Shown piece by piece: positions 39,922 through 48,437 of a stretch of 64,000 nt of DNA. The notes under the pieces were generated by a model, which did not search any database, was not told the DNA's origin, and saw only the letters and a program-made list of their open reading frames with translations. The first letter of the stretch is position 1, and each line of letters opens with the position of its first letter. Position numbers and translations under genes: made by a program. Location: NCBI GenBank assembly GCA_964242415.1, contig CAXTAT010000001.1, positions 62,001-126,000 of the forward strand, written 5' to 3'. This DNA comes from DASWOJ01 sp964242415. GTDB taxonomy: Bacteria; Pseudomonadota; Alphaproteobacteria; Acetobacterales; Acetobacteraceae.

Positions 39922-40745
39922 GCCTCGGCCCCGCCGAGTTCCCTGCGTATCTGCTCGGCGAACAAGTAGGTGAGGTGCCGCTTGTAGGCGGGGGTGCCGT
40001 TCACGTCGTCGAAGAACGCATCATCGGCGACCTTGGCCTGGATTGCATGGCGCAACGCGGCCGCATCGGGAACGCAAGGGAAGTAAAGCTGCAGGGGCCG
40101 TGGCGTCGCAGCAGTGATCGTCAGCATCAGGTCGGCGCTCCCCGGCGTCTGCGTGCCGATCAGCACGGCGGCCGACCGCCCCAGGTGCGTCAGCGTGGCC
40201 CGGCGGAAGGCATAGCGCTTCACGAGCGACGACCCGGGGATGGTGACGCCGCGCAGCAGCTCGCCCGGCTGCAGGATGTTGCGGTGGTCGCCCAGCACGA
40301 AGTCGGCGGCCTGAACGGTCCGCGGCTCGCCGTCGCGCGGCCACAGCGTGTATTGCGCTTCCAGTGCCACCGTCAGCGCGATCAGTGCCCCGGCGGGAAG
40401 CGACATGCAGATGTTGCCGCCCACCGTGGCCGTGTTCATGATCTTGAACGAGGCCAGCAGCGACCGGCAGCACTCCCGGAGCAGCGGTCCCGCCCTCCAC
40501 TCGGCGGGCGGCTTGTAGCTGTCCAACTCGATGATGCGGCACGTCGCGGCAACCTGCAGCCCACCGTCGATGACCGCGAGCGACGGCCACCGGAACCCCT
40601 CCACGTCCACAAGGGTGTCGAGCCGTGGCTGCGGTTCCGAGAACAGCCAGGTTCCCCCACCCAGCCAGGCATGGCCCGGAGGCCAGCCCACGACATCGCC
40701 GGGCACAGCCGGGCGCATCACGCGGGTAATGGTGTTCAGGTCCAT
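39918..40745 (-). CDS. FAD-binding subunit of molybdenum hydroxylase
   Basis: A 275-residue CoxM/XdhB-type flavoprotein that passes electrons between the 2Fe-2S clusters and the acceptor. Features are AWLGGGTWLFSEPQPRLDTL (FAD loop), FKIMNTATVGGNICMSLPAG (second FAD motif TxGGN) and YAFRRATLTHLGRSAA. The ATG at 40743-40745 starts MDLNTITRVMRP. It is translated just ahead of the fused 2Fe-2S/Mo gene in one operon. Confidence 0.88.
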   Translation of the reverse strand: MDLNTITRVMRPAVPGDVVGWPPGHAWLGGGTWLFSEPQPRLDTLVDVEGFRWPSLAVIDGGLQVAATCRIIELDSYKPPAEWRAGPLLRECCRSLLASFKIMNTATVGGNICMSLPAGALIALTVALEAQYTLWPRDGEPRTVQAADFVLGDHRNILQPGELLRGVTIPGSSLVKRYAFRRATLTHLGRSAAVLIGTQTPGSADLMLTITAATPRPLQLYFPCVPDAAALRHAIQAKVADDAFFDDVNGTPAYKRHLTYLFAEQIRRELGGAEA

Positions 40746-40807
40746 ATGGGCTTTCCTGGCATTGGCTGTGGAAGCGCCTTGGGGATGTGGAAGCGCCTGG
40801 CTCGGCC

Positions 40808-41920
40808 CTAATGAAGCTCGGCGAGAGAGGTCGGACCTGGGCCGGAGGTCACCAGCATCGGCCATTGGTGCGAGCCGAACGGCACGGGCGGCGGCAGGTG
40901 CGTGGCCATCCCGCGTGCCTTCGTCTCGGCCAGGATGGTGTCGCGGGCGTCGCCGCCCATCAGCTCGTAGTCCATCAGGGCCGCGTCGCCGAAGAACGTC
41001 TGGCCAACGGTGCGGTCGGAGATGATCCGGGTCAGCGACTCCAGCATGTCGCCTGGCGTCGTGGTGAACGACATCGTCTCGATCAGCAGCAGCCTCGCGT
41101 TGATGTCGTCGGGCGCGAAGAACTGAGCCAGCACGCTGAACAGCACGTTGTTCTGCCGGGTGACATAGATCGTGTTGCTGGCTGCATAGACCCGGCCCCA
41201 ATCGGACCCGAGCTGCTGCTTCCAGTCGGCCAGGACGCCCATCCAGTGCTTGACCTGCGTGTCGGCGGCCCACTGGATGTTCCGCCTGAGCGGCTCTTTC
41301 TGCCTCGCGGCAAAGGCCTGCACCGCCGCGAACGAGATCACGCCGTCCGCCGTCACCCCGTCGATGAACGCGATGTTTTCCGAGATGAGGGCACGGTTGT
41401 TGCCGCGCCACTCCTCCGGCATCGTCGTGGCATCGATGCTGTCCAGCGCCGCCTTGAGGCGGACGCGGTAGCTCGCGAGCGACGGCCGCCATGACTGGTC
41501 GCCGGGCTTGCCGATGTGCGGCCCCACGACGACGCCCAGCGCCATCACGCTGTGGCCGATCGATTTCAGCATCTGATAGGCTTCGGGCACGGATGCGCCC
41601 TCGATGGGCGGCTTGCCAGGGCGGTAGAGGATGAACCGGCCGCCGGTGCCCGAGAACAGCCTGGGGATCACCGGGTGCTGCGCCAGGATGCTGCCCTGCA
41701 CGAGCTGCCCGGCCTCGCCATACAGCTCGAACATGCCCGTGTTCAGTGCGAGGACATTCTGCTTCGCCGCTGCCGCCGGATTCGGTACGGTGGCGCCAAC
41801 GATCACCTCCATATACGCAGGCACGTTGGGCTGCGCGCTGGACCCGCTGTGCATCAACACGGTGGCAACGAGCACTGCCGACAGGACGGTTGCTGGTCGG
41901 GTCCTTGCCATGGCGCTCAC
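40808..41920 (-). CDS. exported protein of unknown function
   Basis: A 370-residue protein with an N-terminal signal peptide (RPATVLSAVLVATVLMHSG, cleavage near SSA). The mature part is rich in polar helices (VPEAYQMLKSIGHSVMALGV, WKQQLGSDWGRVYAASNTIY, DARDTILAETKARGMA). No family is recognised. It lies 62 bp upstream of the FAD subunit on the same strand and may be the first gene of the hydroxylase operon. A periplasmic accessory role is only a guess. Confidence 0.65.
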   Translation of the reverse strand: MSAMARTRPATVLSAVLVATVLMHSGSSAQPNVPAYMEVIVGATVPNPAAAAKQNVLALNTGMFELYGEAGQLVQGSILAQHPVIPRLFSGTGGRFILYRPGKPPIEGASVPEAYQMLKSIGHSVMALGVVVGPHIGKPGDQSWRPSLASYRVRLKAALDSIDATTMPEEWRGNNRALISENIAFIDGVTADGVISFAAVQAFAARQKEPLRRNIQWAADTQVKHWMGVLADWKQQLGSDWGRVYAASNTIYVTRQNNVLFSVLAQFFAPDDINARLLLIETMSFTTTPGDMLESLTRIISDRTVGQTFFGDAALMDYELMGGDARDTILAETKARGMATHLPPPVPFGSHQWPMLVTSGPGPTSLAELH

Positions 41921-42071
41921 GTGATCGCACTCCAGAGATGGCTTCTAGAATGACTTCTCATGCCATCCCCGCTTCCCAGAACTATGAGAAGGAAACCTTC
42001 GTGGCATGGACCGTTGAAAGAACACAGTTAGGGTTTGTCACGCTATGGTTGCCGGGGTTTGGAACGGCATT

Positions 42072-42345
42072 GATGCATGGACAGCGCTGTTGCTTGGATT
42101 TGGTTGGTTGAGCTGCGGGCAGCCGTCTTGCATGGACCGGGGCTGCGGGCGCAGTTGCCCCAGCCCCGCTCGTGGGTCAGACGACGCGGACGGGGGATCG
42201 GGCGTCCCGGCTCCAGCATGCGGTTGAGGGCGTGGACGGCGATGTTCACCTCGGTCGCGCGACGCCGATCCGTGCGTGCGCGTAACCCGTCGCCGATCAC
42301 CCGCTTGAACCGGCTGCGCCTCTCTCACATCTCGACGCGGCCGCG
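42072..42345 (-). pseudogene. IS5-family transposase, C-terminal shard with terminal repeat
   Basis: The minus strand reads RRSRFKRVIGDGLRARTDRR, ATEVNIAVHALNRMLEPGRP, the end of an IS5/IS903-type transposase. The DNA matches 30656-30790. At 42078 gcgctgttgcttggatttgg resembles the GGCTTTGTTGCAT ends of this family. 41921-42071 shows nothing else than the promoter side of the exported-protein gene. Confidence 0.6.
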
Positions 42346-42399
42346 GCACCCGAAGGCGGACCCCGTTGGCGCAGGCGTCTTTCAGAGTGGGTTCGCCGC

Positions 42400-42954
42400 T
42401 CCTATGACCGCAGCCTTGCCCGCAGCCGTGCGCAGCGCGGGCACGCCGATGAGGTCTGGGTCCAAGATGGTCAAGGGCCGAAGACGCTTGACAGCGCCGG
42501 GCAGCAGGGCACGCCCACCCATGTCTGGGCCGAGCGCGGCAGCCGGCCACATGCCCTGAAGGACCTGCGCCGCGAGTGGGCCTACCTGTTCGGCGCCGTC
42601 TGCGCCGAGCGCGGCGTGGGCGCCGCCCTCGTGCTGCCCCATGCCAACACCCATGCCATGACCCTGCACCCGGCCGAGATCAGCCGCAGTATCGCGCCCG
42701 GCGCGCACGCCATGCTGATTTGCGACGGCGCCGGCTGGCACAGAACCGGCGGGCGCCTGCGCACCAACAAGCTCAGCAACAGCGTGTTCGACACCTACGA
42801 CACCATCCATCGAAGACGACGGACGGACATCGTGGACCGCTGCTGCACCGCCTGGACCTGGCTTATGGACGCCCCCGACCGCATCCGCTCCCTCGCAACC
42901 ACGCCGTGGACCAAAACGGTCAAAGCAGGGGGCGACTGGTATAAAAGGTCTTAA
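42400..42954 (+). pseudogene. IS630-family transposase with internal deletion
   Basis: An in-frame stretch reads EVWVQDGQGPKTLDSAGQQG, THVWAERGSRPHALKDLRRE, WAYLFGAVCAERGVGAALVL, LICDGAGWHRTGG (DDE core), then jumps to LRTNKLSNSVFDTYDTI and ends GGDWYKRS. In intact IS630 enzymes the catalytic block PPYSPELNPxE lies between these last two parts and is missing here. The N-terminal HTH is missing too. 42955-43066 has no gene. Confidence 0.75.
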
Positions 42955-43066
42955 AAAACCTGGCTTCATCCACATCCGATCGATCCCGCCTATACCAAAA
43001 CCCCTTCTGTGCGGCAATCCATCAGGCGTTTTCGACCCGCAGCCTGATTTTTTCAACCACTCCGGC

Positions 43067-43906
43067 CTACGTCGCCACCCCGATCAGCCGCCGCCGAACC
43101 CGCCCCGACAGCATGTCGATAACCGCCACCGTCGCCAGGATCAGCAGGATGATGAACGCCACCTGGTCCCAGTACCGCACCTTGATCCGCTCGGCGATCT
43201 GCAGCCCAATGCCGCCCGCGCCCACCACGCCCAGGATCGAGGCGCTGCGGACGTTGCTCTCGAACTGATACAGCGCTTGCGCCAGCATCACCGGCAGCAC
43301 CTGCGGCAGCAGGCCGAAGCGCACCGACAGCACCGGGCTGCCGCCCGCGGCCTCGATGCCCTCGCGCTGCTTGGGGTCGGCGGTCTCGATGGCCTCGGCA
43401 TACAGCTTGGCCAGCACCGCGACCTCCGCCATGAAGATCGTCAGCACCCCGGCCAGCGGCCCCAGCCCGACCGCGCGCACGAACGCCAGCGCCCAGATGA
43501 GCTGGTCCATGCCGCGCACCCCATCAAACACCCGCCGGATGGAGAAGTGCGCCAGCGCGTTCACCACCACGTTGCGCGCCCCGAGAAACCCCAGCGGCGC
43601 CGCCACGACTGCCGCGACGAAGGTGCCCAGGAAGGCCATCGCCACGCTCTCGCCCATGCCGCGCAGGATGTCCCCCCATTGGTCGCCGGGGCGGGGCGGC
43701 ACCATCTGGCGCAGGATCACCAGCAGGCCGGACGCGCCGTGCGCCAGCCGGGCCGGAGTGATGTCGAACCACCAGCACAGCGCCAGCACCCAGGCCAGCA
43801 CCGCCGCCGCCGCCAGCCAGCGCAGCGCCACCCGGTCCGGCGTCGCGCCAAACGCCCCGGGCACGCGCAGGCGCAGGGCGGCGATCTCGGCAGCGGTGGG
43901 GGTCAT
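43067..43906 (-). CDS. phnE: phosphonate/phosphite ABC permease PhnE, second copy
   Basis: A 279-residue inner-membrane permease with about six helices. The cytoplasmic coupling loop is EGIEAAGGSPVLSVRFGLLP and the family end motif is ILGVVGAGGIGLQIAERIKV. I use the ATG at 43904-43906, which overlaps the stop of the first phnE (ATGA). Two different PhnE subunits in tandem are usual in alphaproteobacterial phosphonate importers. Confidence 0.9.
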   Translation of the reverse strand: MTPTAAEIAALRLRVPGAFGATPDRVALRWLAAAAVLAWVLALCWWFDITPARLAHGASGLLVILRQMVPPRPGDQWGDILRGMGESVAMAFLGTFVAAVVAAPLGFLGARNVVVNALAHFSIRRVFDGVRGMDQLIWALAFVRAVGLGPLAGVLTIFMAEVAVLAKLYAEAIETADPKQREGIEAAGGSPVLSVRFGLLPQVLPVMLAQALYQFESNVRSASILGVVGAGGIGLQIAERIKVRYWDQVAFIILLILATVAVIDMLSGRVRRRLIGVAT

Positions 43907-44766
43907 GCGGCGCCGATGGCCCGGCGGCGGATGGCCTCGCTGGCGAGGTCGATCCCGCTGACCGCCAGCACGATCAGCACCAGGATCGCGCTGATCTCCT
44001 GGTAGTAGTTGAGGCTGATGACGGTATAAAGCTCCTGCCCGATGCCGCCCGCGCCGACGAAGCCGATCACCGTGGCGCCGCGCACGTTGATCTCGAACCG
44101 CAGCAGCACATAGCTGAGGAACCCCGGCAGCACCTGCGGCAGGATGGCGTAGCGCACGCCCTGCGCCCAGGTGCCGCCCGCGGCGCGGATGCCCTCCAGC
44201 GGCCGCATGTCGGCGTTCTCCACGATCTCGGCGAACTGTTTTCCCAGTGCGCCGACCGTGTGCAGCAGGATGGCGATGATCCCCGCCAGGGGTCCGACAC
44301 CGACTGCCCAAACCAGGATCAGCGCATAGACGATGTCCGGCACCGTGCGGAACAGCTCCAGCCCGCGGCGGCACAGCACGTAGGTGATGCGGTCCGGCGC
44401 CAGGTTGGCGGCAGCCGGGAAGCACAGCGGCAAGGCCAGCAACGCGCCGCCCAGGGTGGCCAGGGCCGCCATCTGGCTGGTCTCGAACAGCAGCCACAGC
44501 CAGCTATCGAGGCGGTAGAACCAGTAGGCGACCGACCCCTCCGCCTTGGGGCCGGACAGCAGGGCGTCCCAGCGCAGCTCCGGCGACAGCTTGGCGAAGT
44601 ACTCGCCCACCCGCGGCAGCCCGGCGGCGAGGCTGGACGGGAACGCCTCCGATACCCAAGCTGCGGCGACCAACGCCGCAAGCAACGCAGCGCCCGCGGC
44701 CAACCCGGCCCGCAGGCGGGTGCGGCGGCGGTGCTGGTATTCAGCCTCGAAGGCCGTCGTTGCCAT
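43903..44766 (-). CDS. phnE: phosphonate/phosphite ABC permease PhnE, first copy
   Basis: A 287-residue permease. After a basic N-terminus (EYQHRRRTRLRAG) come six predicted helices, the coupling loop EGIRAAGGTWAQGVRYAILP and the end motif VIGFVGAGGIGQELYTVISL. It lies about 170 bp downstream of phnD, with the palindromic repeat 44775-44872 in between. It forms the membrane channel with the second PhnE. Confidence 0.9.
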   Translation of the reverse strand: MATTAFEAEYQHRRRTRLRAGLAAGAALLAALVAAAWVSEAFPSSLAAGLPRVGEYFAKLSPELRWDALLSGPKAEGSVAYWFYRLDSWLWLLFETSQMAALATLGGALLALPLCFPAAANLAPDRITYVLCRRGLELFRTVPDIVYALILVWAVGVGPLAGIIAILLHTVGALGKQFAEIVENADMRPLEGIRAAGGTWAQGVRYAILPQVLPGFLSYVLLRFEINVRGATVIGFVGAGGIGQELYTVISLNYYQEISAILVLIVLAVSGIDLASEAIRRRAIGAA

Positions 44767-44774
44767 CAGGCCAC

Positions 44775-44872
44775 CGTCATTGCGAGCCGGCTTCGGCGCG
44801 GCAATCCAGGAGCGGCTTGGACTGTGCCTTCAGCCTCTGGCTTGCCACGTCGCTGCGCTCCTCGCAATGACG
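44775..44872. repeat. GTCATTGCGAGC palindromic repeat, site 2
   Basis: Starts cgtcattgcgagccggcttc and ends ctcctcgcaatgacg, a 98 bp inverted repeat nearly equal in length to site 1. It sits between phnD and phnE and may separate their expression levels by mRNA folding. Confidence 0.85.
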
Positions 44873-44936
44873 GCGGAGGGGGCATCGGCCGCAGGAGGTA
44901 TGCCAAACGCAGGGGCTGCACTGCTGGCCGCCAGTG

Positions 44937-45908
44937 CTACCCGCGCTGGCGGCGGTTGGCGGCCTCCTCGCGGCGCAGGTCGATGAACACCTGGAAGTCC
45001 TCGTGCCTGACCGGCTGATACCCCTTGCCGCCGCCGCGCTCGATCTGGGCGTAGATGTCCGGGTGCGCCGCCGGCAGCGCCAGGTGGAACGCGGTCATGT
45101 CGCGGCGGAACTCCTCCGGCGTGTCTTTGCGGGCGGTCAGGGGTCCGTTCAGGATCGGGCCGCTGGTCCACAGGATGCGGAGGTCGCTCATCTTGAGCAG
45201 CCCCTTGGCGACCATCTCGTGCAGGTTGCCCCGGGTGTAGCCCTCGGCAACGTCGCCGACGCCGCTGGCCCAGGTGGCGGCGCCGTCGTACTGCTTCTGC
45301 AGGACCGCCACCACCGCCTGCTCGTGCCCGCCGCCGAACCCGGTGCGGCTGAAGTACTTGCCGGGTTCGGTGTCGATGCCGGCCTTCTTCAGCTCGCTGC
45401 GCGGGATCAGGTAGCCCGAAGTGCTGTTGGGGTCGGCCCACGCCAGCGACCTGCCCTTCATGCCCGCCAGGTCCGCGATGCCGCTGTCGGCGCGCACCAC
45501 AAGCACGCTGCGGTAGCTGATGCTGCCGTCCTGCTCGACCGCGACCACCAGCGGCTCGACGTTGCCGCCGGTGTCCACCCAGGCCCCGGCGTAACCGGAC
45601 GCCCCCATGCTGGCCAGCTCGATCTGCTTGGCGCCGAACGCCTGGATGACGCCCGCGTAATCGGCGGCGGGGAACATGCGGACCGGCACGTCGAACGTCG
45701 CCTGCAGCAGCTTGCCATAGGCGTCGTAGCGGCCCAGGCGGTCGCTGTCGTTCTCCCCGCCGAGCAGGCCGATGCGCAGCGTCGGCACCTGCGCCGCCCA
45801 GGCGCGCTTGCCCGCCGCCGGTATCTCGTCCGCCAGGGCGCGTCGTACCAGGGCAGGCACGGCGAGCAGGCCGGCGGCACCCAACAGGGCATGGCGGCGG
45901 TTGATCAT
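44937..45908 (-). CDS. phnD: phosphonate/phosphite ABC binding protein PhnD
   Basis: A 323-residue periplasmic binding protein with a signal peptide (MINRRHALLGAAGLLAVPAL). Features are LRIGLLGGENDSDRLGRYDA, AFGAKQIELASMGASGYAGA, SLAWADPNSTSGYLIPRSEL (the phosphonate-site STSG loop) and GGGHEQAVVAVLQKQYDGAA. GGAGG precedes the ATG at 45906-45908. It delivers substrate to the two PhnE proteins. The substrate could be a phosphonate or phosphite; no C-P lyase gene is in the window. Confidence 0.92.
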   Translation of the reverse strand: MINRRHALLGAAGLLAVPALVRRALADEIPAAGKRAWAAQVPTLRIGLLGGENDSDRLGRYDAYGKLLQATFDVPVRMFPAADYAGVIQAFGAKQIELASMGASGYAGAWVDTGGNVEPLVVAVEQDGSISYRSVLVVRADSGIADLAGMKGRSLAWADPNSTSGYLIPRSELKKAGIDTEPGKYFSRTGFGGGHEQAVVAVLQKQYDGAATWASGVGDVAEGYTRGNLHEMVAKGLLKMSDLRILWTSGPILNGPLTARKDTPEEFRRDMTAFHLALPAAHPDIYAQIERGGGKGYQPVRHEDFQVFIDLRREEAANRRQRG

Positions 45909-46067
45909 GGCGGACCTCCTTGGCCGGTTGCTCGTTACGCCGGGCCAGTGGCGGGCGGATGACAGATATGTTTCATGTTGATGGCAACTCCGGCGTTCAG
46001 GCCGCCGTCCTTGCGTCACCTGAGCCTGCGCCGCACGTTGGCAGCGGCACGATCCCGGAGATGCACG

Positions 46068-46634
46068 ATGAGCCAGGCGCAGCACCTGCCGATGACCCCC
46101 GAGGAGTACCTCGCCTGGGAGGACCGTCAGGAGTTCAAGTGGGAATTCGACGGGTTCCAGCCCGTCGCGATGAATGGCGGCACCTGGGCGCATACGCGCA
46201 TCCAGGGTAACATCATCACTGCGCTGAACGTCCGCCTCCGCGGCAAGCTCTGCCAGCCATGTGGCTCCGACATGCGGGTGCCAACCATGCAGGGTCGCTA
46301 CCGCTATCCGGATGCGCTCGTGACCTGCACGCCGCAGCCCCTGGACGGGCGTGACGTGACCGATCCCGTTGTCATCTTTGAGGTCTTGTCGCCCAGCACC
46401 GCCGACGATGACCGGACGGTGAAGCTTGGCGAGTACCAGTCCATACCATCGCTGCGGCGTTACATCATGCTGGAGCAGACGCGCATCTTCGCCACCATCA
46501 TCATCCGTGCGGCGGCAAGCTGGGAGATCGTTCTCGCCGGCCCAAACAGCATGATCGCCATGCCAGAGGTCGAAGTGGACCTCCCGCTGGCCGAACTCTA
46601 CGACGGCCTCACGTTCCCCGCGTCCACGCCCTAA
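46068..46634 (+). CDS. Uma2-family PDDEXK nuclease-like protein
   Basis: A 188-residue Uma2 (DUF820) protein. Features are MTPEEYLAWEDRQEFKWEFD, GGTWAHTRIQGNIITALN, RYRYPDALVTCTP (catalytic Asp) and DPVVIFEVLSPSTADDDRTV (ExL/V-type motif). I use the ATG at 46068 with GGAG 7 nt before it. These nuclease-fold proteins are often multi-copy and of unknown role. It lies on the opposite strand inside the phnC-phnD gap, so it probably inserted there. Its stop codon is part of the inverted repeat at 46630. Confidence 0.85.
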   Translation: MSQAQHLPMTPEEYLAWEDRQEFKWEFDGFQPVAMNGGTWAHTRIQGNIITALNVRLRGKLCQPCGSDMRVPTMQGRYRYPDALVTCTPQPLDGRDVTDPVVIFEVLSPSTADDDRTVKLGEYQSIPSLRRYIMLEQTRIFATIIIRAAASWEIVLAGPNSMIAMPEVEVDLPLAELYDGLTFPASTP

Positions 46635-46700
46635 GCAGGCTTGCGCGGCTTGTCACACAGATGGCCTGCGCTCGTGCCAAGCCGCGCAAGCCTGCTTAGG
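46630..46700. terminator. perfect 23 bp inverted repeat after the Uma2 gene
   Basis: cctaagcaggcttgcgcggc-ttg (46630-46652) is perfectly inverted at 46678-46700, with a 25 nt loop. A smaller related hairpin (gcaaacct gcgg aggtttgc) follows at about 46714-46733. It separates the converging Uma2 and phnC genes and probably ends both transcripts, although no T-run is present. The perfect identity suggests recent origin. Confidence 0.6.
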
Positions 46701-46733
46701 TTCTCATCTGTGCGCAAACCTGCGGAGGTTTGC

Positions 46734-47534
46734 TTAGATGACCGCCACCGCCGGCCGCGCCGGCACCGCCTTGCGCCCGGCGTCGTCGTGGAACTCGTCC
46801 TCGCCGACGCCATAGACATCCCGCACGCGGTCCGCCGTCAGCTCCGCCGGCGTGCCATCAAACACCACCCGTCCGGCCGCCAGCGCCACGATGCGGTCGC
46901 AGTAGTGCCGGGCCGTGTCTAGGTGGTGCAGGTTCACCAGCACCGTCAGCCCGTCCTCCCGGTGGATGCGGCGCAGCGCGTCCATCACCACGCGGGCGTT
47001 GCGCGGGTCCAGGCTGGCGATGGGTTCGTCGGCCAGCATCAGCCGCGGCTCCTGCAGCAGCGCCCGGCAGATCGCCACCCGTTGCTGCTGCCCGCCCGAC
47101 AGGGTGCCGGCGCGCTGCAGCGCGGCGTCCGCCAGGTCGAACCGCTCCAGCGCCTGCAACGCCATCGCGCGCTCCCCGGCGGTGAACAGGCCGAGCAGGC
47201 TGGCCCACTGCCCCCGGTGGTTCAGCCGGCCCATCAGCACGTTGGTCAGCACGTCCAGCCGCGGCACTAGGTTGAAGCCCTGAAACACCATGGCGCAGGC
47301 GCAGCGCCAATCCCGCAGCGCCCGGCCGCGCAGCGCCGCCACCTCGGTCTGGCCAAAGCGTATGCTGCCGCTGGTCGGCTCCTGCAGGCGGTTGATCATC
47401 CGCAGCAGGGTGCTCTTGCCGGCGCCGGACCGGCCGATCACGCCGACCATCTGCCCGGCAGGGATGCTGAGCGTGATGCCGTCCACCGCGGCGGTCGCCC
47501 CAAAGCGCCGTGTCAGGTCCCTGATCTCAAGCAT
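46734..47534 (-). CDS. phnC: phosphonate/phosphite ABC transporter ATPase PhnC
   Basis: A 266-residue ABC ATPase. Walker A is GVIGRSGAGKSTLLRMINRL, the Q-loop is MVFQGFNLVPRLDVLTNVLM (typical PhnC), the signature is LSGGQQQR, and Walker B is LMLADEPIASLD. The His loop reads VNLHH, as in PhnC. I use the ATG at 47534 behind GGAGG rather than the one 12 bp upstream. It is the first gene of the importer, separated from phnD by the inserted Uma2 gene. Confidence 0.93.
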   Translation of the reverse strand: MLEIRDLTRRFGATAAVDGITLSIPAGQMVGVIGRSGAGKSTLLRMINRLQEPTSGSIRFGQTEVAALRGRALRDWRCACAMVFQGFNLVPRLDVLTNVLMGRLNHRGQWASLLGLFTAGERAMALQALERFDLADAALQRAGTLSGGQQQRVAICRALLQEPRLMLADEPIASLDPRNARVVMDALRRIHREDGLTVLVNLHHLDTARHYCDRIVALAAGRVVFDGTPAELTADRVRDVYGVGEDEFHDDAGRKAVPARPAVAVI

Positions 47535-47569
47535 GGCGGCCTCCATACCGGGACGGCCTCACCGTCAGC

Positions 47570-47587
47570 GTGACGATTGGATGACAG
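47570..47587 (-). promoter_or_regulatory. PHO-box-like site upstream of phnC
   Basis: On the minus strand, 36 bp before the phnC start: CTGTCAT-CCAA-TCGTCAC. The first half matches the PhoB repeat CTGTCAT fully and the second at the GTCA core with the correct 4 nt spacer, about 14 of 18 positions of the enteric consensus. It would place the importer under phosphate-starvation control. Confidence 0.45.
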
Positions 47588-47636
47588 CCGGGTGGGCGCC
47601 AGCCTGGTGGGTAGCAGCCTGGCGCGTCGTGACGGC

Positions 47637-48353
47637 CTACACCAGCAGCGTGCCCGCCTGCGCCTGGCCATAGCGGGCGGCGACGGCATCCCAGTTCACC
47701 ACATTCCACCACGCCGCCAGGTAATCCGCCCGGCGGTTCTGGTACTTCAAGTAGTAGGCGTGCTCCCACACGTCGTTGCCCAGCAGCACGCGCCCGCCCT
47801 CCATCAGCGGGGTGTCCTGGTTCGGCCGCGAGGTCAGGGACAGCTTGCCTGCGGGATCGACCGCCATGAACACCCAGCCGGAGCCGAACTGCGCCAACCC
47901 CAACCGGTTGAACGTGGCGCGCATCGCGTCCATGCCGCCCAGGTCGCGGTCGATCGCCTCCAGCAGCGGGCCGGTCGGGGCGCCTCCCTTGCCGCCCATC
48001 ACCAGCCAGAACATCGAGTGGTTGGCATGGCCGCCGGCATTGTTGCGCAGGGCGGTGCGGATGGCGTCCGGCGTCTCGGCCAGGCGGGCCAGCAAGTCCT
48101 GCAGGGGCAGGGCCGCCAAGGCGCCCTGGTCGCGCAGGGCAGCATTGAGGTTGGCGACATAGGCCGCATGGTGCTTGTCGTGGTGCAGGCTCATGGTCAT
48201 CGCATCGACATGCGGCTCGTTCGCGTTGGGCGCATATGGCAGCGGCGGCAGCGTGAACGGGCCGGTGGACGGGGCGGGCGCCTGGGCGCGTGCCGCACTG
48301 GCGGCGAGCAGCGCGGCGCCCAGGCCGAGCATCGTGCGTCTAGTCTGCATCAA
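47637..48353 (-). CDS. exported Fe/Mn superoxide dismutase
   Basis: A 238-residue Fe/Mn-SOD preceded by an export signal (QTRRTMLGLGAALLAASAAR, twin-arginine-like) and a short Pro/Ala linker. The metal ligands are in LHHDKHHAAYVANLN, NNAGGHANHSMFW and LGNDVWEHAYYLKYQNRR. The core is of normal length (about 195). Cytoplasmic SodB lacks such a signal, so this one should act in the periplasm on external superoxide. Confidence 0.9.
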   Translation of the reverse strand: MMQTRRTMLGLGAALLAASAARAQAPAPSTGPFTLPPLPYAPNANEPHVDAMTMSLHHDKHHAAYVANLNAALRDQGALAALPLQDLLARLAETPDAIRTALRNNAGGHANHSMFWLVMGGKGGAPTGPLLEAIDRDLGGMDAMRATFNRLGLAQFGSGWVFMAVDPAGKLSLTSRPNQDTPLMEGGRVLLGNDVWEHAYYLKYQNRRADYLAAWWNVVNWDAVAARYGQAQAGTLLV

Positions 48354-48437
48354 AGCCCTGCTCCCCCCGGTGCGCCGTCAACGTAAGTGATGCACCGGCA
48401 AAGGCAACCGCCCCAGCCCTTCCCCGTTCCCGCACCG

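Noticed and set aside
46630..46733. Attachment site or integron-type recombination site
   Set aside because: The perfect inverted repeat could suggest this, but no integrase gene or cassette array is near; a terminator-like role between converging genes is simpler.
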